The notes under the pieces are model-generated. The model was not told the DNA's origin. It worked only from the letters and a program-made list of their open reading frames with translations, and made no database searches. A program made the translations under genes and the position numbers. A stretch of 10,777 nt of DNA from Nitrospinae bacterium AH_259_B05_G02_I21 (lineage in GTDB: Bacteria > JADFOP01), in assembly GCA_027717595.1 (NCBI GenBank), contig JALLOF010000048.1, positions 1-10,777 of the forward strand, in the 5' to 3' direction. Positions 6,232 through 10,777 of the stretch are shown here, in pieces. How positions within the stretch are numbered: position 1 is the first letter of the stretch; every line of letters starts with the position of its first letter.

Positions 6232-6559
6232 ATGCCATTAGCTTGAAGAAGAAACTTAGCCTGAATTTATTCCGGGCACGGCCAGATGGCAGTTGGTGGC
6301 TCGATATCAGACGGTTGTGAGATGGGGCGAACCAACGGCTTTCCCTGGCCCGCTATGACGCCGACTGGGTAAGCAAGCTGTATAAATGTAACTTTACACC
6401 CCATTGCGCCATTTGGGTTTCTCCAGTCAATCCTCAAGGCAATAATGAAGCGCTTATCATTCTTACATATAGCATCAACGGGATTGGCTGCCGTATGAGA
6501 GCTTATTGTGGTTCTGAATTTTTCTTTCGGAGCAAGGGGAATATTCCTGTCGACTACCT
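6232..6559. other. Gene-free stretch right of the element
   Basis: No gene with a start codon is supported. On the plus strand a frame is open from 6321 to TAG 6630-6632 and reads ARYDADWVSKLYKC, then AIWVSPVNPQGNNEALIILT and YCGSEFFFRSKGNIPVDYLY. It has no usable start near its front and its end overlaps the minus-strand HEPN gene, so it may be a decayed gene or chance. Confidence 0.25.
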
Positions 6560-7567
6560 TTACCCGCCGTCTGACTTTTTCTTCCGCTTTTTCGTCGGGC
6601 GCTTAGCTTGGGTCAATATAAAAAGAAGGTAGTCAACAAAACCCAAGAGTTGCAAAACCCGCTCACGGGTAAATGTTGGTATGAGGCTGTGCATTACCTC
6701 ATTTCGCACAAAGCCGCTGTATCCTCTGTAAAGCAGATGGGCACTCTCCTGAATATCTTTCTCTGTACTAAAACGTAACAGTGGTTTGTCACCGCCAAAA
6801 GCGCGACCCATCAATTTTACGCCCTTAAGGCGTGCTTCCTTGAGCCTAGCCAGCTTCCGGATGCGGTTCTCTAGGATTACGCTCATCTCTCTTACCACAG
6901 TATCGAGTTTTGTCCCTTCTTCTGTATCCTCAGAATCAACTTCTTCGGAATCTAGCAGTGCAATGAGAGGGAGGCACCTAGCTCTGAGTTCCTCATCCAG
7001 GAGAGGGATCGTCTCGAGGTAGGGCGGCACATGGGTTATTACTTTTGGATCTGTAGGCTTGCCCACAACCCCAATAGCGTCTATCGTTTCGACGCCTTCT
7101 TGCGTTGCTTCTAAAAAAATGTCGGCTGGCGGGAGACCGCTCATCTTGCCTATCTCGAGTTTGTCTCGATATTGTGCCATCTTTTCGTCTATAGATGCTA
7201 ATAGTGCTCGCGGCATATTAGGGTACTTATTGATCACCTCTTCCCGTTGTTTTTCTATCTGACGCACCCTAAACAAACCGCCTGCTTTAAGAAGGCGCAA
7301 AGTTCCATATGTAACGTCCCACTCTACAATATCTGGGTCCTCTGGAGTAGCTTCTTGTAAACGTTTGTCCGCCCACTCAATCATTCTGTTGACCCGCATC
7401 ATCTGCCGATCGTATGGGGATAATTGTATTCCGAATAAATTCTTAATTTCTTCGAATTGTGATAGGTGGTCTCTTAGCCCTTTAATGCCTTCGAGATAAA
7501 ATCTGTACGTCTCTATGTCGAACCAAATGGTTCCTACTCGCTCGCTATCAGAGGGAATCCTTGCCAT
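6560..7567 (-). CDS. HEPN-like (Ymh/TIGR02391-type) putative ribonuclease
   Basis: This 335-residue, largely helical protein has no membrane segments. Its C-terminal ~100 residues resemble the Ymh/TIGR02391 domain: LKGVKLMGRAFGG (247-259), the acidic helix with ESAHLLYRGYSGFVRNEVMH, then a closing helix LLGFVDYLLFIL. RNEVMH (288-293) is an R-x4-H motif, the catalytic signature of HEPN RNases found in abortive-infection and toxin proteins. The N-terminal ~220 residues are helical with charged stretches and I do not recognise a domain there. The tail is a lysine-rich KKRKKK segment. I choose ATG 7567, preceded by AGAGG at good distance; an in-frame TTG at 7582 lacks this. No minimal-nucleotidyltransferase antitoxin partner is adjacent. 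A defence role is inference. Confidence 0.6.
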   Translation of the reverse strand: MARIPSDSERVGTIWFDIETYRFYLEGIKGLRDHLSQFEEIKNLFGIQLSPYDRQMMRVNRMIEWADKRLQEATPEDPDIVEWDVTYGTLRLLKAGGLFRVRQIEKQREEVINKYPNMPRALLASIDEKMAQYRDKLEIGKMSGLPPADIFLEATQEGVETIDAIGVVGKPTDPKVITHVPPYLETIPLLDEELRARCLPLIALLDSEEVDSEDTEEGTKLDTVVREMSVILENRIRKLARLKEARLKGVKLMGRAFGGDKPLLRFSTEKDIQESAHLLYRGYSGFVRNEVMHSLIPTFTRERVLQLLGFVDYLLFILTQAKRPTKKRKKKSDGG

Positions 7568-7731
7568 TGTTTCCTCTAACAATAGAGTTTTTCGTTAAGT
7601 CCATATTAATCATACAGCCATTCCAAGTACATCTCATCATAGCAAGCCAAGATGAGTCTTGTCGATTAATTTATCTTGAAATCAAAAACCGATGCCTATA
7701 GTCACAATACATGAAAATTCCTGCTACTTAT

Positions 7732-7842
7732 AATCCCAGGAAATCGTTACTTTCGCGTAGAAGGGAAAAGGAACATATTTCACCAGTTATTGCCCCTAGT
7801 GGCCAGTAGGCTTAGGGGCATATTTCAACAGTTATTGCCCCT
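7732..7842 (-). repeat. Hairpin-forming dispersed repeat, copy B
   Basis: Read on the minus strand this repeats the layout of 94-207: an AGGGGCA / TGCCCCT hairpin, GGTGAAATA, CTTTTCCC, GCGAAAGTAACGATT and CCTGGGAT. The stem closes with TGCCCCTA/TAGGGGCA (7791-7798 and 7814-7821), while copy A has CTG/CAG at the same place, a paired change. On the plus strand it also holds two direct 24-base units (7774-7797 and 7819-7842) that differ at one base. Confidence 0.65.
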
Positions 7843-8159
7843 CGGGAAATGGGGAGACTGGAAGGCCAGGACCGGGTTGATTTGACCTAGACGCCCACCT
7901 TAAGACTAAAGGTTAAACTATATATAACGTTCTGAAGTCGGAACCACCTGAGGGCGTGGCGAGAGTACATATTTCACCAGTTATTGCCCCTGAGCCCCAA
8001 CGGTCAATAGTGACGATTTCATCGTGTTATGTGCCCTCTGGCTGGCTGGGCTCGGACTGGAAAAGTTAACGAGTTCCTTCCCGAGGATTTCAGAAAAGTG
8101 GAGGAAGTATTAGGGTGAAATAGCCTCCGATAGATAGAAAAACCTTTGTATGGATCTAG
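7843..8159. other. Repeat-bearing gene-free stretch with possible 3' gene remnant
   Basis: No complete gene is seen. A repeat unit occupies 7968-8037. After it, a plus-strand frame starting at ATG 8035 ends NEFLPEDFRKVEEVLG and TGA 8116-8118. This looks like a natural protein C-terminus, has no ribosome site, and is followed by the terminator at 8160-8195, so it may be the last codons of a lost plus-strand gene. Confidence 0.3.
7968..8037 (+). repeat. Dispersed repeat, copy with element-end sequence
   Basis: Bases 7968-7991 are identical to 7774-7797 (CATATTTCAC...TTGCCCCT). About 30 bases on, ATTTCATCGTG then TTATGTGCC (8020-8038) resembles the outer edge of the right inverted repeat (ATTTCATCGTGAAATATGCC, 6217-6236), in the same orientation. 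It is therefore a link between the hairpin repeats and the recombinase element. Confidence 0.6.
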
Positions 8160-8195
8160 CCGGGCCTGGCAAAATGCTGGGCCCGGTCCATTTTT
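8160..8195 (+). terminator. Rho-independent terminator on the plus strand
   Basis: CCGGGCC (8160-8166) and GGCCCGG (8180-8186) form a perfect stem, extended inward by TGGC/GCTG pairing around AAAAT, and are followed by TCCATTTTTAT. No intact plus-strand gene precedes it. It may be left from the gene whose last codons appear to end at 8118, or it may also stop the minus-strand gene ending at 8248. Confidence 0.65.
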
Positions 8196-8247
8196 ATATG
8201 TTTAGTTGAGGTGGTCTTTTGAAAGCCGAAAAAAACCGCGGCGTGGA

Positions 8248-8721
8248 TCATCCCATTACTGGGCCAAAAGCAATTCTCCTCTTGATTATCCCCCTCAGAG
8301 AACCCTCGTTTTGGATCCGAAGGTGTTCGTTAATGTGGATCCACTTGCGACCCATCTTGTTAATTATTGGGTCATGGACATAAATCAACAATTTTGCAGC
8401 ATCCACCACACGCTGCCGGGTAACATTACCTCCTCTTTCCATATAAGGATAACCTATCGATATATAAACAGTATCACTTTTACAATGCCGCTTGATACGC
8501 CTAACAAGACCTTCATTTATGTGTTGTATAATACGCCAGTGTATGGATTGTTCATACGCTCTTCCAATATAGGCAAGTACCCATCTGCCCCTGCTCCAAA
8601 CTAAGAAGGCGTAGAATGTGTAGTGATAGTCATCGGGATTCTCGATAAAATCATCTAGCTCTTCTGGAGAATTCCAATCTATTCTCATCCAATGATAGTT
8701 GTGTCCTTTTACCAGTGGCAT
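8248..8721 (-). CDS. GIY-YIG-like small protein
   Basis: This 157-residue soluble protein has features of the GIY-YIG nuclease fold: a first strand FYAFLVW (36-42), WVLAYIGRAYEQSIHWRIIQH (48-67) with the YIG motif and the following arginine R63, and DAAKLLIYVHDPIIN (107-121), where the helix carrying the catalytic acid normally sits. The first motif is not a textbook GIY and the usual Glu appears to be Asp107, so activity is uncertain. The rest, rich in R and K, could bind nucleic acid. ATG 8721 has an excellent GGAGGTGA site. A plus-strand frame over the same bases has no ribosome site or motif. It stands alone between a repeat region and the peptidase gene. Confidence 0.5.
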   Translation of the reverse strand: MPLVKGHNYHWMRIDWNSPEELDDFIENPDDYHYTFYAFLVWSRGRWVLAYIGRAYEQSIHWRIIQHINEGLVRRIKRHCKSDTVYISIGYPYMERGGNVTRQRVVDAAKLLIYVHDPIINKMGRKWIHINEHLRIQNEGSLRGIIKRRIAFGPVMG

Positions 8722-8821
8722 CCTTCACCTCCAAACTAATTAGCAAAGGGCTTTCTTATTCCTCCACATCCTTCTGACCTGCCCAGACTTCTGCGGTATG
8801 AAAATTCAACCAAATTCGGAT

Positions 8822-9904
8822 TCAGATAGATAGGCCAGCGAGCGCCTGAGCAACGACCTCCTTTCCCTGGTCCCAAACGAGGGCCTTCCAGTCATCAGTA
8901 TCCGGATAGAAGACCCGGCGCATCTCAGCCTTGATCTCCTTGCCTAATGGATTGTCTTCTCCCCCATGATGATACAGCCAGTTTTCAGCTTGCAATGCTT
9001 GGAAAACTTCTTCGTACGGCACAGTGCCAAATTCCAGTGTGACACCAATATGCTCTGCATTGGGCAGCATCTCTGAAAGAGCATGCTTTACCGTACCGGA
9101 CAGCTCAATGGAAACGGACTCCCCGGCTTTCGTGGACTTTGTTCTGTCTCCCCACCATGCCACGGCGTACTCGTAAGCCGGTGATCCCGTCGGGTCATCC
9201 AATATGATCTCCCCGTAGCCGTGCGGGCCGAGACCTGTGTGGATATCAATAAACGCTACGCGAGTTGCGCTAGAGAGATAGCCCTGCACAATTGTCCGAA
9301 AAGTCTTGTTCGACCACGTCTCGAACTGACCTCCAAAAAATAGGCCTTGTGGGTGTGAGTATTGTCCACCACTTATTGCGGCCTGTAACGCAGCATGCCC
9401 ATATTCCTCACCGTAGGACATGAGCCGCTTAATCGCCTCTTTGACCGTCTGCGCGGAATAGACCGCAGGAGCGATGGCGTCGGCCAGCGCTTCATAGTCT
9501 GGATTTTGTGGATAGGGCTTGGAATGATCGACAAAGTTACGGTTCAGGTCGATGTTGTCTTCGTTGAACCGACGCAGATGCGCAAAGCCATATGGGTTGA
9601 TGGCGTGAATCATGATAACGTTCAAGTCGGGACTCAGTCGCGATGAAAGGCCCTCACGTAGCAGCCCATTTTGAATGCCGGATCCGCAGAAACCCTCAAC
9701 ACCATGTGTCCCAGACCCCAGCGCCAGAGAAACCCTCGCATCACCTTTTCCTAAAACAGCGACGTCGGTATAAAGCGGTTCGCCCTCCGGAGTTGTATTA
9801 GGATTCTTGTAGCTCTCAACATTCGCACCTGCCTCATTGCACGCATCCAAGAAATTGGCCCGCGCCTCCTTATAATCAGAGGAGAAGTAATTTGTCGCTG
9901 TCAT
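8822..9904 (-). CDS. DUF2817 family M14-like metallopeptidase
   Basis: This 360-residue protein is of usual family length. DUF2817 proteins share the zinc-carboxypeptidase (M14) fold. Zinc ligands appear as H67 and E70 in SGTHGVEGFCGSG and H222 in FIDIHTGLGPHGYGE; NPYGFAHLRRFNEDNIDLNRNF (103-124) carries the substrate-binding N-R pair, and E291 in VTLEFGT is the likely catalytic glutamate. No signal peptide is present, so it should act in the cytoplasm. The substrate of this family is not firmly known. The start ATG 9904 follows a modest AAGGTAG site. The gene stands alone, with its own upstream dyad and no coupled partner, and looks like an intact housekeeping-type gene next to the accessory segment. 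Confidence 0.9.
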   Translation of the reverse strand: MTATNYFSSDYKEARANFLDACNEAGANVESYKNPNTTPEGEPLYTDVAVLGKGDARVSLALGSGTHGVEGFCGSGIQNGLLREGLSSRLSPDLNVIMIHAINPYGFAHLRRFNEDNIDLNRNFVDHSKPYPQNPDYEALADAIAPAVYSAQTVKEAIKRLMSYGEEYGHAALQAAISGGQYSHPQGLFFGGQFETWSNKTFRTIVQGYLSSATRVAFIDIHTGLGPHGYGEIILDDPTGSPAYEYAVAWWGDRTKSTKAGESVSIELSGTVKHALSEMLPNAEHIGVTLEFGTVPYEEVFQALQAENWLYHHGGEDNPLGKEIKAEMRRVFYPDTDDWKALVWDQGKEVVAQALAGLSI

Positions 9905-9951
9905 CCAATAACTACCTTTTTGGGCAATGTGTATTGAAAGTTAAAGAACTC

Positions 9952-9966
9952 TTTCCTGTCAGGAAA
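9952..9966. promoter_or_regulatory. Perfect dyad upstream of the peptidase gene
   Basis: TTTCCTG-t-CAGGAAA is a perfect 7-1-7 palindrome 48 bases before the start codon at 9904. Its position suits an operator for the peptidase gene. The binding protein is unknown. Confidence 0.45.
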
Positions 9967-9992
9967 ATATTTTTGCTCCACAAAGTACTATG

Positions 9993-10032
9993 AAAAAAGC
10001 CGAGCTGCTCTCTTCAGGGAGCTACACGGCTT
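9993..10032 (-). terminator. Strong minus-strand rho-independent terminator
   Basis: On the minus strand AAGCCG pairs with CGGCTT, with an inner stem GCTCCC/GAGAGC around a TGAA loop (one G-T pair), and the outer stem runs straight into TTTTTT. It should stop transcription coming from the right, away from the peptidase gene. The only minus-strand coding end seen on that side is at 10674. Confidence 0.75.
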
Positions 10033-10168
10033 ATTGCTTTACATAACTGACTCCCCCCGTGTCGGCTTCGCGGATTTATGCAATATTGCTATATTGGGGT
10101 GGAGAAGTACAGTGTGTTAAACATTACTTCATTCTAGTGGACAGCGCAATCGCCTTTTCCAAGTTACT

Positions 10169-10236
10169 ATTATCCCAGGAAATATTGACTCCCGCCAGCC
10201 TGCTCAAAAGTTAATATTTCAACAGTAATTGCCCCC
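10169..10236 (-). repeat. Dispersed repeat, shortened copy C
   Basis: On the minus strand it reads GGGGCAATTACTGTTGAAATA, then AACTTT, GGCGGGAGT and TTTCCTGGGATAATAGTA. This matches the right half of copy A (94-207) in the same order, with AATCGTA there against AATAGTA here. The hairpin half is absent. Confidence 0.6.
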
Positions 10237-10387
10237 GTCCTTTCTCTCCGTTTAATGAATTGTGACCCAAATTATCAGCAGTGGGGACAGCCTAAACCTA
10301 GTAAATCCGTAGTCCGTGTTTGTGATTGGGGCAGAAAAGGGAGAGAACTGTGACCCAACCACCCATCTCGTGGTGACCGGGCTGGTA

Positions 10388-10407
10388 AGATCGATCATGA
10401 TCGATCT
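10388..10407. repeat. 20-bp perfect palindrome with four GATC sites
   Basis: AGATCGATCATGATCGATCT equals its own reverse complement. It contains four GATC tetramers. It may be a protein-binding or methylation-sensitive site; no nearby gene uses it clearly. Confidence 0.55.
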
Positions 10408-10673
10408 CATCCTCTTGTCCATTGATAGTAGGGCTGGTGGTGACGGTGGTGGATGTCCTGGGCGTGATGGTGGACCCGAGTCGCACGGTGCCTGTGGCCG
10501 GCGGGGCGGTCATGGTGTGGGTGGTCATTGATGCTGGCAAGAATTGTCAGTGCCTAGAGGGGGGGGACCCCCACACGCGCTCGAATTGGAATTATACTGT
10601 CCCTGGCGCGTCTTTTTTTTTCAAATGGCCTCGGCTTTCTAAGCATGATGATGGTGGTTCTCGGTTGATAGTC

Positions 10674-10777
10674 TTATTTGTTCTGCTGCCAGCCCTCCTG
10701 TCTCATCAGCTCAATAGCTTCTGTTGGGGTTAGCATGTTCTCGGGGATACGGTAGAAGCCTGCCTTCCAGTTTTGGG
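10674..10777 (-). CDS. C-terminal end of an unidentified protein (partial)
   Basis: Minus-strand codons from the window edge read NWKAGFYRIPENMLTPTEAI, then ELMRQEGWQQNK, and stop at TAA 10676-10674. The composition and open frame look real. The AGFYRIPENML...EAIELM pattern faintly recalls the small N-terminal domain of MltG/YceG proteins (AGxYrlp...eil..L), but a C-terminal 33 residues is too little to assign. The gene starts beyond the window. Confidence 0.45.
   Translation of the reverse strand, partial: QNWKAGFYRIPENMLTPTEAIELMRQEGWQQNK

Larger units (their letters stand above)
10033..10673. other. Gene-free stretch with palindrome, G-rich tract and repeat copy
   Basis: No gene is supported. 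It holds a repeat copy (10169-10236), a 20-bp palindrome (10388-10407), a GGTGG-rich tract (about 10432-10530) and a run of nine T (10613-10621). A minus-strand frame at 10298-10540 begins MPASMTTHTMTAPPATGTV and is threonine-rich; this may just reflect the biased composition. Confidence 0.35.

Noticed and set aside
7774-7991. CRISPR array
   Set aside because: Only three units with gaps of 21 and 125 bases, related repeats elsewhere in both orientations, and no cas genes.
8206-8604. 132-codon plus-strand open frame
   Set aside because: It lies opposite the GIY-YIG-like gene, which has the better ribosome site and recognisable motifs; the plus frame has neither.
10422-10733. 103-codon plus-strand frame rich in V and G
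   Set aside because: It is produced by a GGTGGT-biased tract, has competing open frames on both strands, and crosses a nine-T run.

Overview
The window is bacterial. It has Shine-Dalgarno sites, sigma70-type promoters, rho-independent terminators and dense short genes, but nothing in it fixes the taxon. Base and codon use are mixed: a GC-rich polyprenyl-lipid gene pair on the left and AT-richer genes on the right. Together with remnants, repeats and a small mobile element, this points to an accessory chromosomal region that turns over often.

Left block (1-4867, all on +): the 3' end of a TPR-type gene; an intergenic stretch holding a hairpin repeat; a truncated, frameshifted 5' copy of a UbiA-family gene; an intact membrane protein resembling GT-C glycosyltransferases; the full-length UbiA-family gene (decaprenyl-phosphate phosphoribosyltransferase-like); a DUF362 gene coupled to it; and the C-terminal stub of a response-regulator receiver domain. 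The UbiA product would make a polyprenyl-phosphate-linked pentose. GT-C enzymes use polyprenyl-phosphate sugars, so the block is probably an envelope glycosylation locus (inference).

Middle (4963-6231): a compact 1.27-kb element bounded by 68-bp inverted repeats that differ at only 2 positions. It carries two genes on the minus strand: a 50-aa ribbon-helix-helix protein behind a strong promoter with a palindromic operator, and a 214-aa tyrosine recombinase that keeps all six catalytic residues but lacks the usual N-terminal core-binding domain. A hairpin terminator follows. This is the most interesting structure in the window: a minimal tyrosine-recombinase transposon-like or invertible element. 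Sequences related to its ends recur outside it (94-207, 7732-7842, 7968-8037, 10169-10236) as short dispersed repeats.

Right block (6560-9904, minus strand): a protein with a C-terminal HEPN-like/Ymh domain (RNEVMH motif), a GIY-YIG-like small protein, and a DUF2817 (M14-like) metallopeptidase. The first two are nuclease-like, separated by repeats, and could be defence genes (inference). The last 870 bases hold a clear minus-strand terminator, one more repeat copy, a 20-bp perfect palindrome, and the 3' end of a minus-strand gene running off the window.
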